Shown here in pieces: positions 53,046 to 62,052 of a DNA stretch of 64,000 nucleotides. Location: positions 62,001-126,000 of the forward strand of contig SCTY01000059.1 in NCBI GenBank assembly GCA_004297625.1, written 5' to 3'. Each line of letters begins with the position of its first letter. Position 1 is the first letter of the stretch. The translations under genes and the position numbers were made by a program. The notes under the pieces were generated by a model. It had not been told where the DNA came from, did not search any database, and worked only from the letters and a program-made list of their open reading frames with translations. The stretch comes from Betaproteobacteria bacterium. GTDB lineage: Bacteria > Pseudomonadota > Gammaproteobacteria > Burkholderiales > SG8-39.

Positions 53046-53543
53046 TCAGCGGCGCACTGTGCGGGCGATGTCCGACGCCACGCGCACGAGCAGATAGAGC
53101 ACCATCAGCCCGCCCGCGAGCGGCAGCAGGCACCGGCTCGGCCAGATGGGGAGGAATCCGCCCGGGATCTGCCATACCTCGCCCGCGCGGATTTGATCGA
53201 TCGCCCGCGCGCCGGTCTGCCACGTGAACACTCCCACGTAGAGGATGGTCAGGACCTTGACCAGGATGTCGAGCCACTCGTTGACGAGCGGCGGTGCTTT
53301 TCGCGTGAACAGCTCGACGCTGATATGGCCATTACTGCGCGCGATCCAGGCCCACGGCAGGAACGCCGCCGCCACCATGTAATAGGCGGAAACGACCTCG
53401 TTCGTGCCCGCGATCGGATAATTGAGCAGCGCGCGCGCCGCGACGTCGATGGTGACATGGAGCATCATCATCGACCCGGCGAGCAGCGCCAGCCACACCA
53501 GCAGGTTCGCCGGCGCGTCGAGCAGCTTGAGCAGCCTGTTCAC
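53046..53543 (-). CDS. TRAP transporter small permease subunit (DctQ)
   Basis: 165 residues, four membrane segments (LLVWLALLAGSMMMLHVTIDV; YYMVAAAFLPWAWIA; LDILVKVLTILYVGVF; LPLAGGLMVLYLLV), with RSNGHISVELFT as in DctQ. GTG start overlaps the DctP stop (GTGA). A longer upstream frame would only extend into DctP. Confidence 0.92.
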   Translation of the reverse strand: MNRLLKLLDAPANLLVWLALLAGSMMMLHVTIDVAARALLNYPIAGTNEVVSAYYMVAAAFLPWAWIARSNGHISVELFTRKAPPLVNEWLDILVKVLTILYVGVFTWQTGARAIDQIRAGEVWQIPGGFLPIWPSRCLLPLAGGLMVLYLLVRVASDIARTVRR

Positions 53544-54664
53544 AATTTTTCCGGCGCCACCTTGTCGTAGATCTCCCGCTGGATCGCGGCGGTCAGCTTG
53601 TCCACGTCGCGGCCGATTCCCTTCGAGAGGGCGCCCCACTTCTTACGCGCCGCAGCGTATGCATCGATGATCGCCGCCGGGTCCTTGACGCCGAGCTTCG
53701 TGGAGTTCTCGATGTTCTGCTTGCGCTGGATGGCCTCGTACTTCCCGGTCACGGCATCGAAGTCCTTCCTGGCCGCCTTCGCCATGGTGATGCCCTTGGT
53801 CTTCATCAGCTCGTTCAGCACCTGCTCTTCCTCGATGACGAACTGCCCGAGCGACTGGAGCGCGCTCAGCCGGGCAGCCGCCCGCATGTGGATCTGCTTC
53901 TGCTCCGGCGTGAACTTGTTCCAGACGTCGCGGTTGAGCAGCAGGCCGATCGCAGGCCCGGTCATCCCCAGCGGCTGGTCGGTGATTGCTTTCACCACGT
54001 CGCCGTAGCCGAACACCTTCAGCCATCCGTGCGTGCCGAGCTGGCAGTCCAGCCCGCCGCGCTGTAGCAGGCCCACCGCCTCGACGAGGGTGGCGCCGAC
54101 GGGCACCGCGCCGAACATGTTGAGCAGCTCGTTGTAGCCGCCTACGCCGCGAACGCGCTTGCCCTTGAGATCGCCAAGCGACTGCACCGGAGAGCGGCAC
54201 GCGAGATAGTACGGCCCGGCGACCCAGCCGGAGAGCGGAACCGCGTTGAGCTTTTTCATCTCGGCGATGCACGACGGGCAATTCAGCGTGAGCGTCTCGA
54301 GCGCCGCGGCGCTCGTCGCGACGTTGTCGTCACCGAACGCGATGGTGCTGTAGATGGTGAAGGCCGCGGGCACGACGCTCGGGACATAGCTCGGTATGCC
54401 GATCCCGGCCGCCATCAGCCCGTCGTGCACTGCCTGGAACGTGGTCTTCGGATCGGCGAGCTGGCCGCCCGGAACGAGCTTCCACTTCACCGCGCCGTTC
54501 GTTTCCTTGGCGATGGTGTCGAAAACCTTGGGCAGCGCGACGCGGTTTACATACTCGCCGGCGGGCAGCCAGGAGCCGTAGACCAGTTCCTGCGCGCTTG
54601 CCTGACCGCCTGCCATCAGACTCCAGACTATCGATGCGAGCAACAGCTTTCGCTTCGTTTCCAT
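53540..54664 (-). CDS. TRAP transporter substrate-binding protein (DctP)
   Basis: 374 residues. Signal peptide KLLLASIVWSLMAGGQASAQ, then a DctP fold: AKETNGAVKWKLVPGGQLADPKTTFQAV, the carboxylate-binding Arg region YYLACRSPVQSLGDLKGKRVRG, and LVEAVGLLQRGGLDCQLGTHGWLK. It delivers an organic acid to the DctQM permease. It follows the CoA-ligase gene by 40 bp, so the imported acid could be activated by that ligase. Confidence 0.93.
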   Translation of the reverse strand: METKRKLLLASIVWSLMAGGQASAQELVYGSWLPAGEYVNRVALPKVFDTIAKETNGAVKWKLVPGGQLADPKTTFQAVHDGLMAAGIGIPSYVPSVVPAAFTIYSTIAFGDDNVATSAAALETLTLNCPSCIAEMKKLNAVPLSGWVAGPYYLACRSPVQSLGDLKGKRVRGVGGYNELLNMFGAVPVGATLVEAVGLLQRGGLDCQLGTHGWLKVFGYGDVVKAITDQPLGMTGPAIGLLLNRDVWNKFTPEQKQIHMRAAARLSALQSLGQFVIEEEQVLNELMKTKGITMAKAARKDFDAVTGKYEAIQRKQNIENSTKLGVKDPAAIIDAYAAARKKWGALSKGIGRDVDKLTAAIQREIYDKVAPEKL

Positions 54665-54704
54665 GGTGCCCCTCCTTGGGTGATCGATGCGTTGCCTTGC
54701 GAAC

Positions 54705-56234
54705 CTAGATCTGCCTTTCGCGTCCTGTCCAGTAGCGGTTTCTCACGTCTCTTCGAAGAACCTTGCCGAGCGCCGTGACGGGAAGCGAGTCGACGAAATC
54801 CACCGACTTCGGCGCCTTCACGCTGCCGACGCGCTGCTTGCAAAGCGCGATCAGCTCCTCTGCGCTAACCGAGCGCCCCGGTTTCAACTCGACGACCGCC
54901 TTCACCGCTTCGCCCCATCGAGCGTCCGGAACCCCGACTACGGCGCAGTTCTGCACGCAATCGTGACCCATCAGCACCTGCTCGACCTCGAGCGGATAGA
55001 CGTTGAAGCCGCCGGTAATGATCACTTCGTTCTTGCGATCGCACAGGTAGAGATAGCCCTCCTCGTCCCGGTACGCGAGGTCTCCCGTGTGATGCCACCC
55101 GTGCCGCGATGCCTCGGCGGTGGCCTGGGGATTCTTGTAATAGCCCTTCATGACGAGCCCGCCCTGCACCACAATTTCGCCCACCTGCCCTGGCGGCACA
55201 AGCTCGCCTTTATCATCCATCAATTCCACGCGCACGAAAGGGCTCGGTCGTCCGCAGCTCAAAAGCCGCCGCTCGACGATGCCGCCGCGCTCGTCCACGT
55301 GCTCCGACGGTCCCATGAAGGTGACGCAGGTCGGCGCTTCGGTCTGGCCGTAGCTGTGCGTCATCACGGGCCCGAATACCTCGATTGCTTCGCGCAGCTT
55401 CTTCGCCGACATGGGCGCGCCGCCATAGAAGAAGTACCTGAGCGGCGAATAGTCGAAGTCCCGCACGTTGGGCTGGAGGAGCGCCGTATAGATGGCCGTC
55501 GGCGGCAGCATGAGGACCGAAACGCCATGCCTGGCGATCGCCGCCAGCGTCTCCTGCGGATCGAATTTGCGCTGGATCACCACCGTACCGCCCGCGGCGA
55601 TGGTGACGAACGACAGCACTCCGGCCGCATGCGTCATGGGGGTGCAGGCCAGATACACCGGCGGAGCGTCGAAGTGGGTGCAGCTGAGGAACACCGCGAT
55701 GTTGGTCTCGAAGTTGCGATTGGTGTTCATCACGCCTTTGGGCCGCCCGGTCGTGCCTCCGGTGCCGCGCAGCATGCACATCGCTTGCGGATCCCACGGG
55801 GTGCGAATCGGCTCGCTAAGCTGCAGCTTCGCCCAATCGGCAAGCTCCTCGAGGCGAACGAAATGCCTTACCGCCGGAACGCGCTCCTTCACGAGGCGCG
55901 CGAACGGCTCGAACTCCTTCTCGTAAAAAAGCACTTCGGCATCGAAGAACTCCACGATGTAGAGGTTCTCTTCGGGGGCGTTCGCGGCATTGAGCGGCAC
56001 CCAGGTGCCGCGCGCCTTCAGAATCCCAAGAAGCGCGCCGAACGCGAGCGGGTCGTTCCTGCCGAGCACCGCGCACTTGGTTTCCCTTTCCACGCCGAAT
56101 GTCTTCAGGCCGTGAGCGGTGCGCGTGGCGAGATCGGACGTTTCCCGGTAAGTCCACGCGCGGCCCTCGAACACGAGCACAGGCCGCTCCGGATGGGCGG
56201 CCGCGCTCCTGTCGAAGAAATCGATGAGATTCAT
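54705..56234 (-). CDS. AMP-dependent acyl-CoA synthetase/ligase
   Basis: 509 residues, ANL family. P-loop RGTGGTTGRPKGVM, A4-A5 FYGGAPMSAKKLRE and SYGQTEAPTCVTFMG, A7 YHTGD-type WHHTGDLAYRDEEGYL, A8 RKNEVIITGGFNVYPLEVE and the A10 Lys in VTALGKVLRRD. It activates a carboxylic acid to its CoA thioester. ATG overlaps the BCCP stop (ATGA). Substrate is unknown; the TRAP transporter suggests an imported acid. Confidence 0.92.
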   Translation of the reverse strand: MNLIDFFDRSAAAHPERPVLVFEGRAWTYRETSDLATRTAHGLKTFGVERETKCAVLGRNDPLAFGALLGILKARGTWVPLNAANAPEENLYIVEFFDAEVLFYEKEFEPFARLVKERVPAVRHFVRLEELADWAKLQLSEPIRTPWDPQAMCMLRGTGGTTGRPKGVMNTNRNFETNIAVFLSCTHFDAPPVYLACTPMTHAAGVLSFVTIAAGGTVVIQRKFDPQETLAAIARHGVSVLMLPPTAIYTALLQPNVRDFDYSPLRYFFYGGAPMSAKKLREAIEVFGPVMTHSYGQTEAPTCVTFMGPSEHVDERGGIVERRLLSCGRPSPFVRVELMDDKGELVPPGQVGEIVVQGGLVMKGYYKNPQATAEASRHGWHHTGDLAYRDEEGYLYLCDRKNEVIITGGFNVYPLEVEQVLMGHDCVQNCAVVGVPDARWGEAVKAVVELKPGRSVSAEELIALCKQRVGSVKAPKSVDFVDSLPVTALGKVLRRDVRNRYWTGRERQI

Positions 56235-56695
56235 AAAGGCTCGATCAGCGCGAGCGGCTGGCCATACTCTACGAGCGCGGCGTTTTCGGCCAGGATCTCC
56301 ACGACGCGCCCGGCGGTCCCGGCCGTGACGCTCGTGAAGAGCTTCATCACCTCGATCAAGCCGATGGGGTCGGACTCGCGAACCGTATCGCCGACACTGA
56401 CGAACGGAGCCGCGCCGGGAGCGGGCGCCCGGTAGAACGTGCCGAGAACCGGCGCGGTAATCTTCACCAGCCCGTCGGGCACTTCAGCGGCTGCGGTCCT
56501 TTGGGCGTTCGGGTTTTCCTGCGCAATCGATTCCCGCAACGGCGCTGGCGCGGGGCCGGCCTTGGCGACGTTGAGCGTAAGGTCGCCGATCTGGAACTGG
56601 ATCTCGGCGCAGCCCGCCGATTCCCTGACGAGCCGCAGGATCTCGATCACGTCGTGGAACGTCAGCGTGTAGGTGATTTCCTTGTCGTTCAGCAC
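56231..56695 (-). CDS. Biotin carboxyl carrier protein (AccB-like)
   Basis: 154 residues. AccB-like N-terminal part (DVIEILRLVRESAGCAEIQFQIGDLTLNV), Pro/Ala linker, and biotinyl domain with the biotin Lys in IEVMKLFTSV (MK-x), then VEILAENAALVEYGQPLALI. GTG start at 56695 overlaps the carboxyltransferase-like gene by 7 bp. No biotin carboxylase (AccC) gene is in the window; the housekeeping AccC could serve it. Confidence 0.92.
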   Translation of the reverse strand: MLNDKEITYTLTFHDVIEILRLVRESAGCAEIQFQIGDLTLNVAKAGPAPAPLRESIAQENPNAQRTAAAEVPDGLVKITAPVLGTFYRAPAPGAAPFVSVGDTVRESDPIGLIEVMKLFTSVTAGTAGRVVEILAENAALVEYGQPLALIEPL

Positions 56696-58161
56696 GGCGA
56701 AAACCGCATCCCCAGGCTGAGCGGGCCCTTTTTCAATCGCAGCGATTTCAGCCCGGGCTCGCGCGCCAGCGCTTCGACGAGGACCTCGAGCGGCTTTCTG
56801 CACGCGCGGGCGGGCAACGGCTTCTTATCGCGCTCCAGCGCCTCGACGTGTGAGCGACCGTAGAAAAGATGAAGCAGCAGCTCCCTCTCCGAGCCGAACG
56901 GCCCGTGCTCGCGCCTGAAGCGCTCGAGGATGCGGGTGCCGAACAAGGCCTCGCAGTCGACCGCGCCAGTGCTTTTGCCGGCAAGAACGCGATCGAGCAC
57001 GTTGGCGTCGATCGGCGCGGCGGGCTCGCCGTAATGGCCCTGCACGTACAGCAGCAGCTCCTCCGGGACCGTTTTGTAGCGCTCGCCCTGCAGAACGTTG
57101 AGCGTTGCCTGCACGCCGACGAACTGCGAGAACGGCGTAACCATGATCGGATAGCCGAGCTCCGCGCGCACCCGGCTCGCCTCCTCGAGCACTTCTTCGA
57201 TGCGGCCGAGCAATCCCGCTTCGCGCAACTGGTTGCGGAAGTTCGACATCATCCCGCCGGGGATCTGGTGGCCGATGAATTTCTCGTAGCGGAGCTGATC
57301 GAAAACGACCGGCGCGGGGACGGCGTGACCTTCCTTCCATGCGACCCAATCGAAGTAGTCGTCCATGCGGCGGACCGCCTCGGCGTCCAGTCCTGTCGGG
57401 CAGCCCAGCTCCTGCGCGAGACGCAGGATGCCGAGCGTGCTCGGCACCGACTCGCCGTGCGAAAGCGCCTCGGCGGCGGTCGATACGGTATCCACCCCGG
57501 CCAGCAGCGCTTCGCGGTGGGCTTCGTACGCAAGCCCCATGCAGTCGTGCGAGATGAATTCGATCGGCACGCGTCCGGCAACGGCAGCTTTGAGCGCGGC
57601 GAGCAATGATCGCGCGCGGGGAGCGTTCAGGATCCCGGCAGGATCGGCCAGCACGATGGAATCCACGCCGTAGCCGAGGAGCTCGATTGCCTTGGCGACG
57701 TAATGCTCGTCGGTGTGCGCCGGGCTGATGGAGAAGCTCAGCATGCCGGCCGCCTTCAATCCGACGTCGTGCGCGATCGCGAAATGCGCCGCGATATTGC
57801 GCATGCAGTTCAATCCGTCGAAGACCTTTACCGACTGCACGCCGCACTCCTTGAGGCAGCGGAAGAGCAGCGCCACCACCTCGTCGGGGTAGCGCTCCCA
57901 GCCGAAGAGGTTGCGGCTGCGGATCAGGACATCGATGGCCGCGTTCGGCATGCCTTGCCGGAGGCGCCGCAGCCGCTCCCACGGATCGTCGCGCAGGAAT
58001 TTCACGGCGGTCTCGAATGCGGCGCCCGAAGTCACGCACAGCTTGCGGAATCCGGCACGCTCCATCCATTCCGTCGCGCCGAGCATGTCCTCGGTCTTCA
58101 TGCGCGTCGCCCACAACGATTGCGGGCCGTCGCGCAGCGTCTCGTCGACCAGGCCCGTCAT
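56689..58161 (-). CDS. Carboxyltransferase-like (OadA/5S/PycB) HMGL-fold protein with altered active site
   Basis: 490 residues. VDETLRDGPQSLWATRM (the metal Asp6 is present) and VKVFDGLNCMRNI match the biotin-dependent carboxyltransferase barrel; a helical C-terminal PycB/OadA-type domain follows. The carboxylated Lys expected in IKDMAG is absent: the sequence is VLADPAG (Ala172). The HxH metal pair of HCHATTG reads ISHDCMG, keeping only His205. It probably catalyses something other than standard oxaloacetate/methylmalonyl carboxyl transfer. Operon with BCCP, thiolase, ligase and TRAP genes. Confidence 0.8.
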   Translation of the reverse strand: MTGLVDETLRDGPQSLWATRMKTEDMLGATEWMERAGFRKLCVTSGAAFETAVKFLRDDPWERLRRLRQGMPNAAIDVLIRSRNLFGWERYPDEVVALLFRCLKECGVQSVKVFDGLNCMRNIAAHFAIAHDVGLKAAGMLSFSISPAHTDEHYVAKAIELLGYGVDSIVLADPAGILNAPRARSLLAALKAAVAGRVPIEFISHDCMGLAYEAHREALLAGVDTVSTAAEALSHGESVPSTLGILRLAQELGCPTGLDAEAVRRMDDYFDWVAWKEGHAVPAPVVFDQLRYEKFIGHQIPGGMMSNFRNQLREAGLLGRIEEVLEEASRVRAELGYPIMVTPFSQFVGVQATLNVLQGERYKTVPEELLLYVQGHYGEPAAPIDANVLDRVLAGKSTGAVDCEALFGTRILERFRREHGPFGSERELLLHLFYGRSHVEALERDKKPLPARACRKPLEVLVEALAREPGLKSLRLKKGPLSLGMRFSPC

Positions 58162-58164
58162 CGA

Positions 58165-59346
58165 TCAAACCTTGAGGATGACCGCATCGGACTGGCCGTA
58201 GCCGCCGCAGATCGAGGCGGCGCCGTAGCCGCCGCCGAGCCGGCGCAGCTCGCGCGCGAGCGCCATGACGATGCGCGCGCCGCTGGCGCCGGGCGGATGC
58301 CCGATCGCCACCGCGCCGCCGTTGACGTTCGTGATTGCGCGCAAGCGCGCGGTTTTGGCTGCGTCGCCGCCCGCCGCGACCTGGGTGGAAACGAGCGGCA
58401 TGGCGGCGAACGCCTCGTTGATCTCGATGCGCTTGAGCTCCTCCAGGGCAATATCGGCTTTTTTCAGCGCCTTGAGCATCGCGTGCCCGGGCATGTAGAC
58501 CGATGATTCGAGGTCCCCGCTCGCCTGCGCATAGGCGACGACTTCCACGAGCGGCCTCACGCCTCTGCGCCGCGCCTCTTCGCTGGACATGACAAGAAGC
58601 GCCGAGCCGCCGTCGTTCAGTCCCGGCGCGTTTCCCGCAGTGACGGTCGGGCTGCCGTACGCCGTGGGCAGCGAGCGCAGCTTCTCGAGCGAGGTGTCGC
58701 GACGCGGCGACTCGTCCATCTTGAGCTCGCCCTCGCGCGGCACGTCGATCGCAAGGATTTCTCCGGCGTAGACGCCGCGGTCGAAAGCGGCGAAGTACCG
58801 CTGGTGACTCGCGCAGGCCCATTCGTCCTGCTCTTCCCTCGATACGCCGTGCTCGAGCGCCTTTCGGCCGGTGACCAGCGTCAGCGCGAGCCCGGTGATC
58901 GGGTTGCGCACCTGCATCGGGTCTTCGACGGTGAAATCGCCGAGCTTGCGGCCCGATCGCGTGCCTTTCAGCAGGAACGGCATCTGGCTGCAGCTTTCGA
59001 TCCCGCCGGCGATCACGATGCTCGCGTCGCCGGCGCGGATCTTCGCCAGCGCGAGACCCAGTGCAGTCATGGACGAGCAGCAGGCGCGGTCCAACGTGAG
59101 CGAAGGCGTGCTCGCCGGAATGCCGACCTTGAAGTTGATCTGCCGCGCCGCCACGGACGTGGAAGCCGCGAGGATCGCTGTGCCGAACAGGGTTTCATCG
59201 ATATCGCCCGGCTGCACGCCCGCACGCGTCATGACGGCGCTCGCGGCGAGGGCCCCAAGATCCACCGCGGAAAAATGGCGCAGCTTTCCGCAGAAGCGGC
59301 CGAATGGCGTGCGCGCCGCCTCGGCAATGACCGCCACGCTATTCAT
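58165..59346 (-). CDS. Thiolase (acetyl-CoA acetyltransferase) family protein
   Basis: 393 residues. Nucleophile Cys in LDRACCSSMTALGLAL, EINEAFAAMPLV, His in GGAVAIGHPPGASGARIV and the second Cys in SICGGYGQSDAVI. It performs thiolytic cleavage or condensation of 3-ketoacyl-CoA. Start ATG at 59346 overlaps the TetR gene's end by 8 bp, and 3 bp separate it from the carboxyltransferase-like gene. It is one step of the operon's acyl-CoA pathway. Confidence 0.93.
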   Translation of the reverse strand: MNSVAVIAEAARTPFGRFCGKLRHFSAVDLGALAASAVMTRAGVQPGDIDETLFGTAILAASTSVAARQINFKVGIPASTPSLTLDRACCSSMTALGLALAKIRAGDASIVIAGGIESCSQMPFLLKGTRSGRKLGDFTVEDPMQVRNPITGLALTLVTGRKALEHGVSREEQDEWACASHQRYFAAFDRGVYAGEILAIDVPREGELKMDESPRRDTSLEKLRSLPTAYGSPTVTAGNAPGLNDGGSALLVMSSEEARRRGVRPLVEVVAYAQASGDLESSVYMPGHAMLKALKKADIALEELKRIEINEAFAAMPLVSTQVAAGGDAAKTARLRAITNVNGGAVAIGHPPGASGARIVMALARELRRLGGGYGAASICGGYGQSDAVILKV

Positions 59347-59962
59347 GATCGATTCCAAAGAAACAGCATAGGTGCCGCACCAGGTATCTCTCCAGATCCC
59401 GGCTATCGAGCCGAAGCGGACCCGGATCGTTCAGCACGGCGTTGACCAGCAGGCCATTCATGAACTGCATGCCGATGCGGATCTCGCGCTCCGTGGCAGG
59501 CCTTCCCAGCCTCGCCAGCCGCGGCATGAGCTCGGCCGCGACCAGGCCGGAGACGTTGAAGCCCAGCCGGCGGACCGGCGACCAGCGATCCGGCGGCATC
59601 GACGAGTGCTTGGACGAGGCGAAGTAGAAGCCGCGATGCTTCCGGAAGACCCCGATCGAAAACCCCGCTACCGCGGCGAGGAACTCCGCATCGCTCGCCG
59701 CGCGCAGTGCAGCGTCCGACAGGCGGCGGCGAAGGCTTTCCTCGATCTCGGACACCGCGATGTCCTGGATCGCGAGGAAGAAGGCCTCCTTGTTCTCGAA
59801 ACGCCCGTAGAACGCGCCCACGGAGAGGCCGGCGGCGCGCGCAATGTCCCCGATCGCCATCTGATCGAAGGTCTTGTCCTCCAACGCCTTGCGTCCCGCG
59901 GCGATGAGTGCCTGGAACGTTGCCTCGCTCCTCGCCTGCTGGTGCGGCGTCACGCCGCGCAT
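59339..59962 (-). CDS. TetR-family transcriptional regulator
   Basis: 207 residues. The N-terminal HTH is IGDIARAAGLSVGAFYGRFENKEAFFLAI; the rest is a helical ligand domain. It is the first gene of the thiolase-carboxyltransferase-BCCP-ligase-TRAP operon. A perfect palindrome lies 15-42 bp upstream of its ATG, so it likely represses its own operon and is released by an acyl-CoA or the imported acid. Confidence 0.93.
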   Translation of the reverse strand: MRGVTPHQQARSEATFQALIAAGRKALEDKTFDQMAIGDIARAAGLSVGAFYGRFENKEAFFLAIQDIAVSEIEESLRRRLSDAALRAASDAEFLAAVAGFSIGVFRKHRGFYFASSKHSSMPPDRWSPVRRLGFNVSGLVAAELMPRLARLGRPATEREIRIGMQFMNGLLVNAVLNDPGPLRLDSRDLERYLVRHLCCFFGIDHE

Positions 59963-59976
59963 TCGGCGGCCCTCCC

Positions 59977-60004
59977 CTGAATCCGAATATTGATTCGGAT
60001 TCAG
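59977..60004. promoter_or_regulatory. Palindromic operator of the TetR-headed operon
   Basis: Perfect 12-bp arms CTGAATCCGAAT and ATTCGGATTCAG around a 4-bp centre (28 bp in all), 14 bp upstream of the TetR ATG. Size and symmetry fit a TetR dimer pair. It recalls the GAATC-type sites of acyl-CoA-responsive FadR/PsrA regulators. Visible directly; binding is inferred. Confidence 0.75.
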
Positions 60005-60023
60005 CGTAGGCCCGCGACGCGGC

Positions 60024-61241
60024 TCAAGTCAAGGCTGACGTTGCGAGAGAGGCGATGACGCACCACAGCACGACGACGAGGGCCGACGCCCGCCAGGCAA
60101 CAAGAAGCGTGAAACCGATGACCGCAATGGCTACGTCGAGCGGGCTGCGCACCGCGCCGGTCCACACAGGATCGTAGAGGGCCGCGCCGAGCAGCCCTAC
60201 AACCGCGGCGCTCACGCCGGCGACCGCGCGAACCGCAGCCGGCCGGCCAGCGATCGAGCGCCAGAGCGGCAGCGCCCCGGCCACCAGGAGAAAGCCCGGC
60301 AGGAATATGGCGACGAGCGCAATCGTCGCGCCGAGCAACCCGCCTTCGCTTCCGGGCAGGCGGGCTCCGAGGTACGCGGCAAGGGTGAACAGCGGCCCCG
60401 GAACCGCCTGAGCTGCGCCGTAGCCGGCCAGGAACTCGTCTTCCGAAATCCAGCCCGGAGCGACCACGGCTTCGCGTAGCAGCGGCAGCACGACGTGCCC
60501 TCCTCCGAACACCAGCGCACCGGCGCGGTAAAAAGCTTCGATCACGGCGAGGAGGCGGCCCCCATGCGCGGCGAGCGGCAGGCCGAGCAGAAGCACCGCG
60601 AAAATGCCGAGCAGCATCCAACCGAAACGAACTCCGTACGGTGGATGCAGCGCGGCGCCGGGAACCGGCTTCACGTCGCGGCAAACCGCAAGGCCGGCTG
60701 CGGCTCCGGACACGACAACGAGGATTTGCACCCAAGCCTGTCCGGCGGCGAGGATCAGCGCTGCCGAGACGGCTGCTATCGTCGCGCGCGGGGCATCGGG
60801 ACAAAGCTGCCGGGCCATGCCGAGCACGCCTTGAGCGACAACGGCGACTGCCACGAGCTTCAAACCGTGAATGGCGGCTTCGCCGGCACCGCCCGTGACG
60901 TAGGGCAGCAGTACGGCAAATGCAAACAGCAGCAGGGCCGAGGGAAGGGTAAAGGCCAGAAAGGCAGCCAAGGCGCCCAGCCAGCCGGCGCGCAGCATTC
61001 CGAGGCTGAAGCCGAGCTGGCTGCTCGCCGGCCCGGGAAGAAACTGGCATAGCGCGAGCAGCTGGGCGAAGTCGCCCTCGTCCACCCATTTCCGCCGCTC
61101 GACAAACTCGCGCCTGTAGTAGGCAAGATGAGCGATCGGCCCACCGAAGGAGGTCAGGCCGAGCCTCACGAACGCGGCCAGAACCTCCGCAGCAGTCCCC
61201 CTCTTCACCGTTGCGCTTGTGGCGGCGTCGCTCTTGTTCAT
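60024..61241 (-). CDS. Chromate transporter family protein (ChrA, long two-domain form)
   Basis: 405 residues. Two tandem CHR domains: the first with GLTSFGGPIAHLAYYRREFVER and FLPGPASSQLGFSLG, the second with GALVFGGGHVVLPLLREAVV and AQAVPGPLFTLAAYLGA. About ten membrane segments. It exports chromate, or sulfate-like anions. ATG 61241 follows GAAGAAA; a TTG at 61265 would add 8 residues. No ChrB regulator adjacent. Confidence 0.9.
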   Translation of the reverse strand: MNKSDAATSATVKRGTAAEVLAAFVRLGLTSFGGPIAHLAYYRREFVERRKWVDEGDFAQLLALCQFLPGPASSQLGFSLGMLRAGWLGALAAFLAFTLPSALLLFAFAVLLPYVTGGAGEAAIHGLKLVAVAVVAQGVLGMARQLCPDAPRATIAAVSAALILAAGQAWVQILVVVSGAAAGLAVCRDVKPVPGAALHPPYGVRFGWMLLGIFAVLLLGLPLAAHGGRLLAVIEAFYRAGALVFGGGHVVLPLLREAVVAPGWISEDEFLAGYGAAQAVPGPLFTLAAYLGARLPGSEGGLLGATIALVAIFLPGFLLVAGALPLWRSIAGRPAAVRAVAGVSAAVVGLLGAALYDPVWTGAVRSPLDVAIAVIGFTLLVAWRASALVVVLWCVIASLATSALT

Positions 61242-61347
61242 TTTTTCTTCGTCAGGTGCGTGCAAGAGTTTAGCGGACCATTGGAACTAGCGCCGCGCTG
61301 CCGACACGACCATAGACGCCGATTGTCCGCGGCCTTAGCTTCGACAG

Positions 61348-62052
61348 GTGACCGATATCATCGACAAATTCCGCAGCAAGCTCGAACGGCACGGCGCTCT
61401 CAATACCGTGCAGGCGCAGACCTTGAAGGGTCTGGACTCGCTGTGCGGGTTGAAAATCCTGCGCGGCGTATATGTTGTGCATCCGGACGAGTCATTCCTG
61501 AAGTGCCCCGCAAACTACAGCGCCGGATTCCTCACCGCGAGCGAGCTCCGCGAATACGCGCGTCTGCCCGAGACCGAGATCTCGAGCCGCTTCCTCGATG
61601 AAGCGCTGGCAAGAGGCGACGAATGCTATGCGATCCGCGACGGCAATGTCCTCGCGGCGTACGGCTGGTACTCGTTCGGCCAAACGCCGGTCGGGATGCC
61701 GGGCCTGCTGCTGGGCTTCAGCCAGGACTACGTGTACATGTACAAAGGCTTCACCGACACCCGCTATCGCGGCCAGCGCCTGCACGCGATCGGTATGACG
61801 CGCGCCCTGCGGCACTACACGAACCACGGATGCCGGGGCCTCGTGTCCTACGTCGAGGCGACGAATCTGAGCTCGCTCAAGTCCTGCCTGCGCATGGGCT
61901 ACCGCGTGTTCGGCTCGGTCTATGTGCTGCGCGCCTTGGGGCGCCACTACGCCTGCTCGAGCCCCGGTTGCCGGCAGTTCGCTTTCCGGCTCGAGCGACC
62001 GGCTATTCCTTCAGGGCTGCGCTCAGGTCCTCCGGCGGCACCCGCACGCTGA
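61348..62052 (+). CDS. GNAT-like N-acetyltransferase
   Basis: 234 residues. The acetyl-CoA-binding region is FTDTRYRGQRLHAIGMTRALRHYTNHG (RxxGxR-type), followed by YVEATNLSSLKSCLRMGYRVFGSVYVLRALG, typical GNAT C-terminal strands. Substrate unknown. GTG start. It stands alone after ChrA and overlaps the dehydrogenase-like gene tail-to-tail by 50 bp, where the C-terminus becomes Pro/Ala-rich. Confidence 0.75.
   Translation: MTDIIDKFRSKLERHGALNTVQAQTLKGLDSLCGLKILRGVYVVHPDESFLKCPANYSAGFLTASELREYARLPETEISSRFLDEALARGDECYAIRDGNVLAAYGWYSFGQTPVGMPGLLLGFSQDYVYMYKGFTDTRYRGQRLHAIGMTRALRHYTNHGCRGLVSYVEATNLSSLKSCLRMGYRVFGSVYVLRALGRHYACSSPGCRQFAFRLERPAIPSGLRSGPPAAPAR

Noticed and set aside
51674..53227. 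517-codon open frame antisense to the TRAP permease
   Set aside because: Composition (Asp/His/Arg-rich) and no motif mark it as a GC-driven shadow of DctM/DctQ.
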